Source of the DNA: Candidatus Gastranaerophilales bacterium
GTDB taxonomy: Bacteria; Cyanobacteriota; Vampirovibrionia; Gastranaerophilales; Gastranaerophilaceae
DNA: 49,965 nucleotides
Assembly: GCA_944323615.1 (NCBI GenBank)
Contig: CALUTG010000007.1
Span: forward strand, 1-49,965
Reading direction: 5' to 3'
Each line of letters begins with the position of its first letter. Within the stretch, counting starts at the first letter, position 1. The translations under genes were made by a program, and so were the position numbers. A model generated the notes under the pieces. The model did no database searches and was not told the origin of the DNA. It saw only the letters and a program-made list of their open reading frames with translations. Positions 15,834-27,513 of this stretch are shown in pieces.

Positions 15834-15850
15834 TATGATAAAATCATTTT

Positions 15851-16195
15851 ATGATTAATAAAGCAGTCGGAAAATCAGGAGAAGAAATCGCACAAAGATA
15901 CCTTGAAAAAGAGGGTTACAAAATTCTGGAAACCAACAAGCGATTTTCAAGGCTTTGTGAAATTGATATTATTGCGCTTGATAAAAACACCCTCGTTTTC
16001 TGCGAGGTTAAAACCCGGCGGACAGAAATCTGCGGAAGCCCCTTAGAAGCAATTACAAAAACAAAGTATTTAAACATTAGAAAAGGAATATTCCTTTACC
16101 TTCAGGAAAATCCCCAATATAAAAAATTTAGAATTGATGCCGTTGCAATTACCCTAAAGCCGGAAGTTACAATCAAGCACTTAAAAAATATCTGA
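15851..16195 (+). CDS. yraN: UPF0102 (YraN) endonuclease-like protein
   Basis: A 114-aa protein of the UPF0102 family, a restriction-endonuclease-like fold of unsettled role. The core motif set is intact: GEEIAQRYLEKEGYKILETN, then CEIDIIALDKNTLVFCEVKTR, holding the D-x(n)-ExK nuclease residues. TAAAAT ends six nt before the ATG and no ribosome site is seen, so it may have its own leaderless start within the upstream gene's tail. Its stop abuts the stop of the convergent gene at 16196. Confidence 0.92.
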   Translation: MINKAVGKSGEEIAQRYLEKEGYKILETNKRFSRLCEIDIIALDKNTLVFCEVKTRRTEICGSPLEAITKTKYLNIRKGIFLYLQENPQYKKFRIDAVAITLKPEVTIKHLKNI

Positions 16196-16441
16196 TTATT
16201 TTAATAAGGTAGAAACAAATCTTATAGAGTCATCTGCTAATTCTCTAACGAAGTCTTTAGCGATCTTAGAAAGAGGTCTGTTATCGATTTTATCGAAGAT
16301 AGCATAAATAGGATCTCCGCCGTTGTTAAATCTCATCTGTCTATCCTGTTTATTAAGATAGTAGAAATGAAAATTTTCAGGGATTTCTAAAGCACCTGCC
16401 GGTTTTTTATTTCTTTCAATTGCGTCATATACTGCTGCCAT
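16196..16441 (-). CDS. Small hypothetical protein
   Basis: 81 aa, soluble, with alternating short helices (MAAVYDAIERNKKPAG, then KIAKDFVRELADDSIRFVST). No family is recognised. AGAGAG lies upstream of the ATG, and the reading frame fills the space exactly up to the yraN stop, which supports it as real. Confidence 0.6.
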   Translation of the reverse strand: MAAVYDAIERNKKPAGALEIPENFHFYYLNKQDRQMRFNNGGDPIYAIFDKIDNRPLSKIAKDFVRELADDSIRFVSTLLK

Positions 16442-16542
16442 TTTTAATACTCTCTCTAATTAAATAACTCTTACATATATATAAAGTATATAACTTCCAA
16501 AAAATTGCCTTTTAAAGGTGGAATATTAAGAAATGTTACGAG

Positions 16543-16884
16543 TTATTTAAATTTGAATATAAAAAATACGGCAAGAACAATAAAAACAAAGCCTACAAGA
16601 TAATTCCAGCGAAATTGTTCTTTCAGATACCAGATAGAAAATAATGAGAATACCACAAGAGTAATGACTTCCTGAATAGTTTTGAGCTGTACGGCATTGT
16701 AGCAATCATAACCGATTCTGTTAGCCGGAACTTGAAAACAGTATTCAAAAAAGGCGATACCCCAGCTTGCAAGGATGACAATAAGAAGCGGCAGGCTTCT
16801 GAATTTGAGGTGGCCGTACCACGCAAAAGTCATAAATATATTTGATATTAGTAACAAAACTATTGGTGCAACGTGTCTTAGCAT
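16543..16884 (-). CDS. DUF486 / DMT-like small membrane protein
   Basis: 113 aa with four predicted membrane helices. It has the family features NIFMTFAWYGHLKF, SWGIAFFEYCFQVPANRIG and LKTIQEVITLVVF. The DUF486 family resembles half-size drug/metabolite transporters, which work as dimers; no substrate is known. TAAAAT ends six nt before the ATG and there is no ribosome site, so a leaderless message is possible, though the -35 is poor. Confidence 0.88.
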   Translation of the reverse strand: MLRHVAPIVLLLISNIFMTFAWYGHLKFRSLPLLIVILASWGIAFFEYCFQVPANRIGYDCYNAVQLKTIQEVITLVVFSLFSIWYLKEQFRWNYLVGFVFIVLAVFFIFKFK

Positions 16885-16939
16885 AAATAAATTTTAACAC
16901 AAAGGGAGTAAATGGGAGGGGGGGTAAATGAGTGGGGAT

Positions 16940-17147
16940 TTTGTGAACAGTGAATTGTGAGTCGGAGTGATTAAGTGATTAAGTTCAACCCCTCACCCCT
17001 GCCCTGTCTTGAATTATTCGGGGTGTTGGAAAGTTCCCAGCTTCCCAACACCTTACGGGTTCCGCTTGCGTGAATGAGTTCCTCCGGAACTCTCGCTCCC
17101 GCACGCTCCACCCTGCCGAAAATTCGCTCTCCTGTAAGGAGAGGGAG
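16940..17147. repeat. CACTTAAT-type units plus long element C, copy 1
   Basis: GTGATTAAGTGATTAAG units lead into CCCTCACCCCTGCCC, then an inserted block (TGTCTTGAATTATTCGGGG ... CCGAAAATTCG). The palindrome end CTCTCCTGTAAGGAGAG closes it (about 16989-17147). It is more diverged than the two copies at 39455 and 45775. The remainder of 16885-17278 is the groES upstream region. Confidence 0.85.
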
Positions 17148-17248
17148 AAACTCAGGCTTTTTTCGGTAGAAAAAGAAAGAACAAACTAAAACTCAATTAT
17201 TAAAATTTCCTTAATATTTTTCGTTATTTTTAAAATCTATTATATAAA

Positions 17249-17254
17249 TATAAT
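17249..17254 (+). promoter_or_regulatory. groESL -10 element
   Basis: TATAAT about 25 nt before groES, with no convincing -35. No CIRCE element (TTAGCACTC and its complement) is present, so HrcA control is not supported here. Confidence 0.4.
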
Positions 17255-17278
17255 TGTAGAAAATAGGAGGATTATATT

Positions 17279-17566
17279 ATGGCATTAAAACCATTACAAG
17301 ACAGAATTGTTATTAAAGTTATTGAAGATACAGAACAAACTTCAGGCGGAATATTTATTCCTGACAGCGCAAAAGAAAAACCTCAAAAGGGTGAAGTAGT
17401 TGCAGTTGGCGAAGGAAAAATCGGTGAAAACGGCGAAAGAGAACCTATGGATGTTAAAGTAGGGGATGTTATTCTTTACGCTAAATATGCAGGCACAGAT
17501 ATTAAAATGGATGGTGTAGAATACAAAATTCTTTCTATTAAAGACGCTTTAGCAATTGTTGAATAA
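17279..17566 (+). CDS. groES: Co-chaperonin GroES
   Basis: 95-aa lid of the GroEL chamber. The start [20 protein letters not shown], the mobile-loop region [14 protein letters not shown] and the end [13 protein letters not shown] all match the family. AGGAGG lies 8 nt before the ATG, the classical strong site, fitting a highly translated gene. groEL follows after 18 nt in the same operon. Confidence 0.99.
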   Translation: MALKPLQDRIVIKVIEDTEQTSGGIFIPDSAKEKPQKGEVVAVGEGKIGENGEREPMDVKVGDVILYAKYAGTDIKMDGVEYKILSIKDALAIVE

Positions 17567-17569
17567 TGA

Positions 17570-19231
<1,662 letters not shown>

Positions 19232-19255
19232 TGCTACGCACGTAGATTATTTGTC

Positions 19256-19312
19256 GGGAGGCAGAGGTGAACAATACAAAATAGTATTAAAACCTCCTTG
19301 CCTCCCTTTTTT
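19256..19312 (+). terminator. groESL terminator, first copy
   Basis: GGGAGGC-A-GAGGT pairs with ACCTC-CTT-GCCTCCC, enclosing an inner AATAC/GTATT hairpin, then TTTTTT. Confidence 0.9.
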
Positions 19313-19365
19313 GTTACTCGCCACGATAAATGGAGCACTACGACTACGCACGTAGATTATTTGTC

Positions 19366-19422
19366 GGGAGGCAGAGGTGAACAATACAAAATAGTATTAA
19401 AACCTCCAAGCCTCCCTCTTTT
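19366..19422 (+). terminator. groESL terminator, second copy
   Basis: Same stem as the first copy, 110 nt downstream. The tail is CTCTTTTG in place of an unbroken T-run, and the bulge is AAG in place of TTG. Confidence 0.8.
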
Positions 19423-19486
19423 GTTACTTTAATTAATTTATTATCCATCTGTACTTCCGATTTTGTCCGTGTGGCGGTTTGTTACT

Positions 19487-19511
19487 AAATCATTATAACA
19501 GACAATGATTT
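19487..19511 (+). promoter_or_regulatory. Operator-like inverted repeat at the XRE start
   Basis: AAATCATT (19487-19494) and AATGATTT (19504-19511), a perfect 8-bp inverted repeat with 9-nt centre, ends one base before ATG 19513 and covers the likely RNA start. Confidence 0.6.
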
Positions 19512-19512
19512 T

Positions 19513-19725
19513 ATGGACAAGGAATTATTAGTTAAACTTGCAAAGAGAATTAAAGAACTTAGAAAAGTCCATCATTATACACAAGATGAATTATCTTTTC
19601 GTGCAAATATTCCGCGTTCTACTTTAGGCAATATTGAACTAGCACAAAACGATGTTGTACTCAGTAAGGTTAACAAAATTGCCGGTGCTTTTGATATGAC
19701 ATTATCAGAATTTCTAAATTTTTAA
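19513..19725 (+). CDS. Minimal XRE-family regulator
   Basis: A 70-aa protein that is almost only a helix-turn-helix: AKRIKELRKVHHYTQDELSF, then RANIPRSTLGNIELAQ. Nothing remains for an effector domain. There is no ribosome site; GACAAT ends six nt before the ATG. The perfect inverted repeat across its start suggests it represses itself. It is separated from groEL by two terminators and convergent with the FkbH-like gene. Confidence 0.88.
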   Translation: MDKELLVKLAKRIKELRKVHHYTQDELSFRANIPRSTLGNIELAQNDVVLSKVNKIAGAFDMTLSEFLNF

Positions 19726-19741
19726 AAAGTCTTAATAAAAA

Positions 19742-21517
19742 CTATTCAAAAAACTTTAGTGTTAAAAGATTCTGACCGAGAACCCCGTTTGCTTTTTCAA
19801 CAATTCTTTGTGCGAGTTCAAAATAAACCTGCCTTGAAAAATGGTTTATGCAGTCCCCGTAATCATCCTCAGAACGGATAAGCTCCGTCAGCTCAATAAG
19901 GTCGATATTGTCATAGTTTGAAGCAAATTTTCGGACTGCCTGATTTAAAATCTTATGCCTTTGAGCCATATTTTCATATCCTGCCTGAACTTTTGAGCAA
20001 GGAATCTCGCTTCCGAGAATCAGAACAAGGCTTGTCTCAGGTCTCAAATTTTCTCTTATGTATTTGAGATTATTTAAGACCGTTTCCACAGGCGGATTCC
20101 CGCAGAAAGTGTATTCCTTTTTGAACTGGTTGAGCATAAGAAGGTTTAATTTTTTCGCCTCCTCCGGAAGCGGCGCAAGAATCTTTTCCCAATTGTTTTC
20201 ATCCGTTATATCACAATCCGCGTAGCCGAAAAATGCATAACTGCTATCCGTCTTATTTTGATAAATTCCGCTATGTGTAGTAGTTAAAAGGCTCAAAAAA
20301 ATAAGATTATATTTTTTATCAAAAAATTTTGTTTTAAACTCATCCGGATCAGGAAAAGGAAACCTTTTACTAAGCTCAGCTAGTTTTTCCGGAGAAAACT
20401 TATGTGTCTGCTCAATAAACGCCGTATGTGTATGAGCAAGAATATAGACAGGTTTTTTGTTCCAATACGGAAACTCTGTATCAATATTCACATCCGTATC
20501 AATATAACCCAGAGTCGAATACAAATCACAAGGTCCTTTTAACAAAATATTTATCCCGCTGTCCTGTTTTTGTTTTACCTCTTCCGGATTCAAATCAGAA
20601 ACAAGTTCAATCCAATCAGGTACATAATCAAGAGAAGATGAGACTTCACCCTTTATCTCAAGCTCAGGTTTGTTTAAATACGAATAAACAAACTGCTCAA
20701 TTCCCATGTTCATTACCCTGCAGGAGAACAAAAACTGCTCCAGTTTATTTTCTTCTTTATCTAATACATAAAACCCGCAAATACCGTAGTTTCCGAACTT
20801 ATCTCTTACAACAATATAAGCTGAATCATATTTTTCAGGATTATTAAAATATCCTTCCAAATCTTCTTTTTCGACGCGGTTCTTTGTAAAATTCAGCTGG
20901 TTTGTTCTTTGAATGAGTTTATAAATCCTATCAATATGAGCTTTGCAATCTTTTTTTACCGCGATTTGTATTTCGCTTTTTCTGAGAAAGTCCTCATTCG
21001 ATAAATTAAGAGCCTCTTTTTCTCTTGTTTTATCTTCCAATACTTTATATTGCTTATATCTTGTGTACTCAAAATCATAATCATTTACAAGATATAATTC
21101 ATCAATCAATTTCTGTATCTGAAAAGATTCTGCCGTCATAATTTTAGGGCAATAGAACTTAACCTCATTAATATTGGAAACATTATCATCAATAAAAATA
21201 ACATTTTCTTCCCTGAGGTTCATCTTTCTTATAATCTCTTTTACCCTGCCGCCTTTTGGAGTCCAATCAACAGAAGGAAAAAGAAATAAATCCCAAATAT
21301 GCTTAAAACCATTGTTGATAAAGGCTTCTTTTACCCTCTCAAAATCATTCTTAGAACAAACAGAGTTCATAATCCCCTTAAGAGTAAGTTCCTGCACAAA
21401 GTCAACAACCTCCGGCTTGAACACCACACCGGTTTCAGTCAGAGTACCATTCCAGAAGGTTTCATCCAAATCCCAGATAACAAGTTTTGCTTTGGTTATA
21501 TCGTAATCTTTTGACAT
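19742..21517 (-). CDS. FkbH-like HAD-IIIC protein with GNAT and extra C-terminal domain
   Basis: 591 aa. Residues 10-165 form a HAD phosphatase-like domain (VIWDLDETFWNG with Asp16/Asp18, FIDDN). Residues about 180-320 fit the GNAT-like part of FkbH proteins (RTNQLNFTKNR, VRDKFGNYGICGFY). FkbH enzymes load glyceryl units from 1,3-bisphosphoglycerate on carrier proteins. The last 250 residues resemble an SGNH-hydrolase-like fold (LILGSEIPCSK, and near the end DYGDCINHFS with a DxxxH pair). In FkbH relatives such a domain is usually N-terminal. No PKS/NRPS gene is nearby. Its ATG is 3 nt after the atpC stop, so it may be cotranscribed with atpDC. Confidence 0.78.
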   Translation of the reverse strand: MSKDYDITKAKLVIWDLDETFWNGTLTETGVVFKPEVVDFVQELTLKGIMNSVCSKNDFERVKEAFINNGFKHIWDLFLFPSVDWTPKGGRVKEIIRKMNLREENVIFIDDNVSNINEVKFYCPKIMTAESFQIQKLIDELYLVNDYDFEYTRYKQYKVLEDKTREKEALNLSNEDFLRKSEIQIAVKKDCKAHIDRIYKLIQRTNQLNFTKNRVEKEDLEGYFNNPEKYDSAYIVVRDKFGNYGICGFYVLDKEENKLEQFLFSCRVMNMGIEQFVYSYLNKPELEIKGEVSSSLDYVPDWIELVSDLNPEEVKQKQDSGINILLKGPCDLYSTLGYIDTDVNIDTEFPYWNKKPVYILAHTHTAFIEQTHKFSPEKLAELSKRFPFPDPDEFKTKFFDKKYNLIFLSLLTTTHSGIYQNKTDSSYAFFGYADCDITDENNWEKILAPLPEEAKKLNLLMLNQFKKEYTFCGNPPVETVLNNLKYIRENLRPETSLVLILGSEIPCSKVQAGYENMAQRHKILNQAVRKFASNYDNIDLIELTELIRSEDDYGDCINHFSRQVYFELAQRIVEKANGVLGQNLLTLKFFE

Positions 21518-21520
21518 AAA

Positions 21521-21913
21521 TTACTTATTCATAGCAGCTTTTAGACGGGCTAATGATCTTGCAAGAGCAGCCTGCGCTCTTTGGATATCAACCTGAGCCG
21601 CGCTGTCGGCAAGTCTTGCTTCCGCACGGTTCTTAGCAGCGTTAGCTCTGGTTACATCAATATCGCATCCGTCCTCGCAAACATCTGTCAATATGGTTGC
21701 CATATTGTCTTTGAACTGCAAAACTCCGCCCATTGTTGCAAAGTATTTTACTGCGCCGCCGGTTTTAGCCTTGGTAACACCAATCTCAAGTACGGTTGTT
21801 ATAGGAATATGGTCTTTTAATATACCTATCTGACCGCTTTTTGTCTGGGCGACAATTTCATCAACTTCGCCGTCAAAAACAATTCTTTCATGTGTTATAA
21901 TTTTTAGTTCCAT
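21521..21913 (-). CDS. atpC: ATP synthase epsilon subunit
   Basis: 130-aa rotor-stalk subunit that couples F1 to F0 and inhibits ATP hydrolysis. The N-terminal beta-sandwich (LKIITHERIVFDGEVDEIVA, then GQIGILKDHIPITTVLEIG) and the C-terminal helical hairpin rich in Ala/Arg are intact. GCDIDVTRANAAKNRAEARL is the usual family block. AGGT lies upstream. It follows atpD on the same strand, separated by 100 nt that hold a repeat array. Confidence 0.97.
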   Translation of the reverse strand: MELKIITHERIVFDGEVDEIVAQTKSGQIGILKDHIPITTVLEIGVTKAKTGGAVKYFATMGGVLQFKDNMATILTDVCEDGCDIDVTRANAAKNRAEARLADSAAQVDIQRAQAALARSLARLKAAMNK

Positions 21914-21959
21914 TTTTTATACCTATTAAGTCAGGCAACCAGGTGATTTCGTATTAAAT

Positions 21960-22013
21960 GACTGATTATTAGTCTTAGTCACTTAATCACTCAGTCACTT
22001 AGTCACTGAATAA
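21960..22013. repeat. CACTTAGT/CACTTAAT unit array between atpD and atpC
   Basis: About five octamer-like units (TTAGTCACTTAATCACTCAG, then TCACTTAGTCACTGAATAAC) without the GC-rich palindrome. This copy sits inside an operon rather than between transcription units. Confidence 0.8.
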
Positions 22014-23426
<1,413 letters not shown>

Positions 23427-23524
23427 TTACCTCTTCTTCTATAAGCGGAGCAGATGCTACTTAAATTTACCCCCCACTTCGTGTTGATTATACAACAGAC
23501 AAAAGACTTTTTCAATAAGGGCTT

Positions 23525-24787
23525 CTAACCCTCTTCACATGGACATTTCCCGCGCTTAAGCATTTCAATTAACGGCATTAGGTAATCCTCTTCTCCCTCT
23601 CCGGAAGTTTTCAAGGTATAAAAAGCGATTTCAGCCAGTTCTTTACATATATTTAGAATTGGAAACTTTCCTATTTTTGCGTGAACTGCACTTCGGGCAA
23701 CATTGTACCGCAGTTCTTTAATCTCATTTGCCGTATATCTGTTCAATAGTTCTTCAACCTCTTCAAGCGCTGATTTTGAATACATTATTCCTTTATAAAG
23801 CGCCGGAATTGAATACTCCAGCCCTCCGCCTACGCAGTCGTGGTTCCTTATTTCAATAAAGTTTCTCAAGCGAACATCCGGGAAATAAAGGTTTGTATGC
23901 AGCTTCCAGTCACTAAGAGTAGGAATAAATCCTTCATAACCTGAATCCATAAATTGCTTGAAGGTCATTCTGCCATTAAGATTTACAACTTTATCTTCTC
24001 TGTTTATAAAAATCATCGGAGTCTCGAGAAGTAAGTTAACATAATCTTTAAAACACATATTACGATTGAATTGAGTAGCAAACCCGCATCTTTCGTTATC
24101 GGTATTCAGCCATGCCAGCGCCCTGAAAGATTTATAACCAGTGTCAACACCGCCTCTGATTTTAGAATTGGCACACATTGCCGTTACAAACGGCATCATA
24201 AGATTAGCGAGGCGGAATTTTTTCATAGCATCTTCTTCCGATTTGTAATCTATACCTACCTGTATCCCCGCAGTCTCTCTCATCATTACGTCTGAAAGTA
24301 TGCCCCAAAGATAATTTGCCATAACATGATATCTTTTTTTAGGAATAAGTTTTATATTTTTATATGTAGTCTTTGGAGAAACACCGAGATTCAAAAGCTT
24401 AATTTCAAACTCTTCCAAAATAGGTTTTAGCGCTCTGTCAATTTCTTCCACCCTGTTTTTTAGTTCATGCACAGTCTCTTTCGGCTCTAAACTCAATTCA
24501 AACTGGCATCCCGGTTCAAGCGTAATTGTATCGTGGAGTTTTTTCAACCCTATAATTTCTTCACCGTCTAAAATATAATCCCAGTTATCAGATTTAGCAA
24601 ATTCTCTTAAGAGTTCACAGACACCAAACTCCCCTTCATAAGGTACAACATTATTCCCGAACTTTGAAACAGGAATCCTCTCATACTCCAGTCCGATTCT
24701 CTGTTCTGTCTTGCACCCCAAAAGGTATTCATCCAAAAGCTGGCTGTACTCAAGACGTTCTTCCGTTTTTACTCCGCAATAACTCAC
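23525..24787 (-). CDS. gshA: Glutamate-cysteine ligase
   Basis: First step of glutathione synthesis: ATP-dependent joining of glutamate and cysteine. The 420-aa protein has the GCS2-type blocks GLEYERIPV, LEPGCQFELSLEP, MMRETAGIQVGIDYKSEEDA, LHTNLYFPDVRLRNFIEIRN and DCVGGGLEYSIPALYKG. This layout is the cyanobacterial/plant-proteobacterial GshA branch, not the E. coli one. The start is GTG 24787, preceded by AAGGAG at 7 nt. No gshB is in the window. The Cys-rich end CPCEEG is unusual. Confidence 0.93.
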   Translation of the reverse strand: MSYCGVKTEERLEYSQLLDEYLLGCKTEQRIGLEYERIPVSKFGNNVVPYEGEFGVCELLREFAKSDNWDYILDGEEIIGLKKLHDTITLEPGCQFELSLEPKETVHELKNRVEEIDRALKPILEEFEIKLLNLGVSPKTTYKNIKLIPKKRYHVMANYLWGILSDVMMRETAGIQVGIDYKSEEDAMKKFRLANLMMPFVTAMCANSKIRGGVDTGYKSFRALAWLNTDNERCGFATQFNRNMCFKDYVNLLLETPMIFINREDKVVNLNGRMTFKQFMDSGYEGFIPTLSDWKLHTNLYFPDVRLRNFIEIRNHDCVGGGLEYSIPALYKGIMYSKSALEEVEELLNRYTANEIKELRYNVARSAVHAKIGKFPILNICKELAEIAFYTLKTSGEGEEDYLMPLIEMLKRGKCPCEEG

Positions 24788-24904
24788 GATTTTCTCCTTA
24801 TTTAAATTATATCCGAAACATGTGTGTTAAAAATATTTTCACAATTCAAATATAAATGAGAATAAAAGTTTTAACATTTAGCTATTTGTATTATTATAAA
24901 TACC

Positions 24905-25741
24905 ATGACGGACTATTTACAAAGAGCAAAATACTTTAGAACAAAAAAACGCCTCGGACAGAATTTCTTAATCAATCCGGAGGTAATATCGGATATTATT
25001 GACTTTTCCGGACTTACCAAAGAAGATACCGTGCTTGAAATCGGTCCCGGGGTCGGGTTCGTTACAGAACAACTGGTTAAGCATGCCGGAAAAGTTATTG
25101 CGGTCGAATTAGACGAAGAAGCAATAAAAGAGCTTGAAAAACTCAATTGCGATAATCTGGAAATTATTCACAAAGATATCTTAAAAACCGACTTATCCGA
25201 ACTCTGTGATGGAAAAATAAAAGTGGTCGCAAATATTCCTTACTATATAACTTCTCCTATCATTGCCCATCTTTTGGGAGAAATTGATGATTTGCACAAC
25301 AAAAACCGAGAAAAAATTACGGATATAATTCTGATGGTTCAAGAAGAAGTTGCAAGAAGAATCGTTGCAACGGAAAAAAGTTCATCAAAACAATACGGAC
25401 TCTTAACAATACTTTCCCAATTCTGGGCTGAATGTTCTATTTTGAGAACCGTCGGAAGACGCTCATTTTATCCCGCACCAAAAGTTAATTCCGCACTTGT
25501 GTATATGAAAGTAAGAGAAAATCCGCTTCTAGAGTTAAGCGACTATACACATTTCAGAAGAACTATTAAAGCCGCATTTTCTCAGAGACGCAAAACACTT
25601 AAAAATTGTCTTGTCGGTGCAGGCTTTGATAAAGAAAAAGCCGCTGCAGTAATCGCGGCATTGAATCTTGACGAAAATATCCGCGGCGAAAAACTTTCTA
25701 TATCAGATTTTGGGAATTTATCAGAAATGTTAAAATTATAA
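24905..25741 (+). CDS. rsmA: 16S rRNA dimethyladenosine transferase
   Basis: 278-aa SAM-dependent methyltransferase that dimethylates two adjacent adenosines near the 3' end of 16S rRNA, a ribosome assembly checkpoint. The start KRLGQNFLINPEVISDII, SAM motif EIGPGVGFVTEQL and catalytic NIPYYITSPI are all intact. The C-terminal domain has SQRRKTLKNCL. There is no ribosome site; TTAACA (24871-24876), 17 nt and TTATAA (24894-24899) end five nt before the ATG, so a leaderless or near-leaderless message is likely. The SulP gene follows 51 nt later. Confidence 0.98.
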   Translation: MTDYLQRAKYFRTKKRLGQNFLINPEVISDIIDFSGLTKEDTVLEIGPGVGFVTEQLVKHAGKVIAVELDEEAIKELEKLNCDNLEIIHKDILKTDLSELCDGKIKVVANIPYYITSPIIAHLLGEIDDLHNKNREKITDIILMVQEEVARRIVATEKSSSKQYGLLTILSQFWAECSILRTVGRRSFYPAPKVNSALVYMKVRENPLLELSDYTHFRRTIKAAFSQRRKTLKNCLVGAGFDKEKAAAVIAALNLDENIRGEKLSISDFGNLSEMLKL

Positions 25742-25792
25742 CTTTCCGTGCATATTACCAACACATATTTCTGTTTGTGATAGTATTATTTC

Positions 25793-27430
25793 ATGATAAA
25801 AACCAGACTAAAAATCTTTGCGGGTGATATTTTAGGGGGGCTTAATTCTGCAATTGTAGCGCTTCCGCAGGCACTGGCTTTTGGTGTAGCGACAGGTTTC
25901 GGCGCAAGCGCAGGGGTTTGGGGCGCAATAATATTATGCTTTATTGCAGGACTTTTCGGAAGCAAAGTTCCGCTTGTATCCGGGATTACTGGACCTGTAA
26001 CCATTGTTATTGCATCAATTATGCATGCTCTGAACGCAGATATCCCATCCGTTATTCTGGTTATACTAATGGCAGGAATTTTACAGATAATTCTCGGGCT
26101 GACATCTTTGGGAACTATTGTTAAATATGTTCCTTATCCTGTAATTTCCGGATTTATGAACGGTATTGGAACAATCATTATAATTATGCAGCTTAATCCG
26201 TTGATGGGCTGCCCTGTTATGTCAAACACAATCACAAGCGTGGAAGCGTTTTTTAAAAATATTCATACAATTAATCCTGATGCTCTGTTAATAGGACTTA
26301 TCACTCTTGTTATTGTATTTGCTATTCCTAAAAAGTTTAATAAAATTATTCCGGGTCAGGCAATTGCACTTGTTATATGCACATTTATCTCAATAAAAAT
26401 GGGGCTTGATGTTGAAAGAATATCAGAAATTTCCGTCAACATGCCGGCGCTTACTTTGCCTGAATCAAGTCTTCATTCAGTAATAACATATTTTCATTAT
26501 GCGGTTATGCTTGCTATTGTTTTGTCGTCAGAAAGCCTTTTAACAGTACTTGTCGCGGATTCTCTTATGAAAACCAAAACCCCCACCAAGAAAATGCTTA
26601 TAGGACAAGGTATAGGAAACATGTTCTGTGCATTTACGGGAACTCTTCCGGGTTCGGCCGCCACTATGAGAACCGTTGCGGCAATAAATTCGGGTTCAAC
26701 CACAAAAATCACCTCAATTGTAAGCTCGCTTATTTTATTGCTTCTAATCTCTGTATTTTCAGACTTTGCAGCCCAAATTCCGCTTGCTGTGCTTGCTGGA
26801 ATTTTAATCAAAATCGGCTACGATATTATTGATGTTAAACTGCTTAAGGTTATCAAATACGCGCCTAAAGATGATTTATACATTCTGGTTCTGGTTTTTG
26901 TTCTGACAGTATTCTATAATCTTATTGTTGCAGTCGGCACCGGAATCACCTGCGCAGCTCTTCTTTATGCAAAAAGAACAGCGGATAAAACAAAACTTGT
27001 GCATAAAACAGTTTATGATAAAGATATAATAAAGCTGGAAAAACTGCTTGAAAAAGATTACAAACACAAAATAAGGGTTGTGCATATTGACGGGCAGTTT
27101 TTCTTCGGCTCTGCGACCCAGCTTGTTTCTCAATTTGAAGATGTTTGGGGAACAAAATATTTGATTCTGGATTATTCGGCAGGAGATTTATTAGATATTT
27201 CCGCAATCTTTGCTCTGGAAGATATTATAATAAGACTTCAAGCTCAAAAAATTAAAATTATTCTTGTAATCAAAGATGAAGCAATAAAAAAACAATTAAT
27301 CGAACACGGAATAATTCCCCAAATAGGAGAAGATAAAGTATTCTTTACTGAAATTGCGGCTATAGATTTTGCTAAAGAATGTCTGAAAAATAAAGTACAG
27401 AAAAAACATTTTTGGAATAATTTTAAATAA
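25793..27430 (+). CDS. SulP-family anion transporter with STAS domain
   Basis: 545 aa. The N-terminal two thirds are 12-14 membrane helices with SulP signatures (GLNSAIVALPQALAFGVATG, SGITGPVTIV, YVPYPVISGFMNGIGTI). The last 120 residues form a cytosolic STAS domain (IDGQFFFGSATQL, LDYSAGDLLDISAIFALEDI). Members move sulfate, bicarbonate or dicarboxylates; the substrate cannot be read here. In cyanobacteria this family includes the BicA bicarbonate carriers. TAGTAT ends six nt before the ATG and no ribosome site is seen. Confidence 0.93.
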   Translation: MIKTRLKIFAGDILGGLNSAIVALPQALAFGVATGFGASAGVWGAIILCFIAGLFGSKVPLVSGITGPVTIVIASIMHALNADIPSVILVILMAGILQIILGLTSLGTIVKYVPYPVISGFMNGIGTIIIIMQLNPLMGCPVMSNTITSVEAFFKNIHTINPDALLIGLITLVIVFAIPKKFNKIIPGQAIALVICTFISIKMGLDVERISEISVNMPALTLPESSLHSVITYFHYAVMLAIVLSSESLLTVLVADSLMKTKTPTKKMLIGQGIGNMFCAFTGTLPGSAATMRTVAAINSGSTTKITSIVSSLILLLLISVFSDFAAQIPLAVLAGILIKIGYDIIDVKLLKVIKYAPKDDLYILVLVFVLTVFYNLIVAVGTGITCAALLYAKRTADKTKLVHKTVYDKDIIKLEKLLEKDYKHKIRVVHIDGQFFFGSATQLVSQFEDVWGTKYLILDYSAGDLLDISAIFALEDIIIRLQAQKIKIILVIKDEAIKKQLIEHGIIPQIGEDKVFFTEIAAIDFAKECLKNKVQKKHFWNNFK

Positions 27431-27513
27431 ACTTAATCTGAATAACATCTTTTTCAAAATTTTCGCCATCTAGCCCATTAAAATTATGATCTAAATAGTT
27501 TATCCTAAGTCAT

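Larger units (their letters stand above)
19234..19428 (+). repeat. Tandem 85-bp duplication downstream of groEL
   Basis: 19234-19318 and 19344-19428 match at 82 of 85 positions, separated by 25 nt. Each unit starts with the small hairpin CTACGCACGTAG and ends with a terminator. One T-to-C change shortens the T-run in copy 2. Confidence 0.95.

Noticed and set aside
17160-17278. CIRCE heat-shock operator before groES
   Set aside because: TTAGCACTC and its complement are absent; only a TATAAT and AGGAGG are found.
20428-20847. 139-aa plus-strand ORF opposite the FkbH-like gene
   Set aside because: It lies inside a long, well-supported minus-strand gene and shows no protein-like motif.
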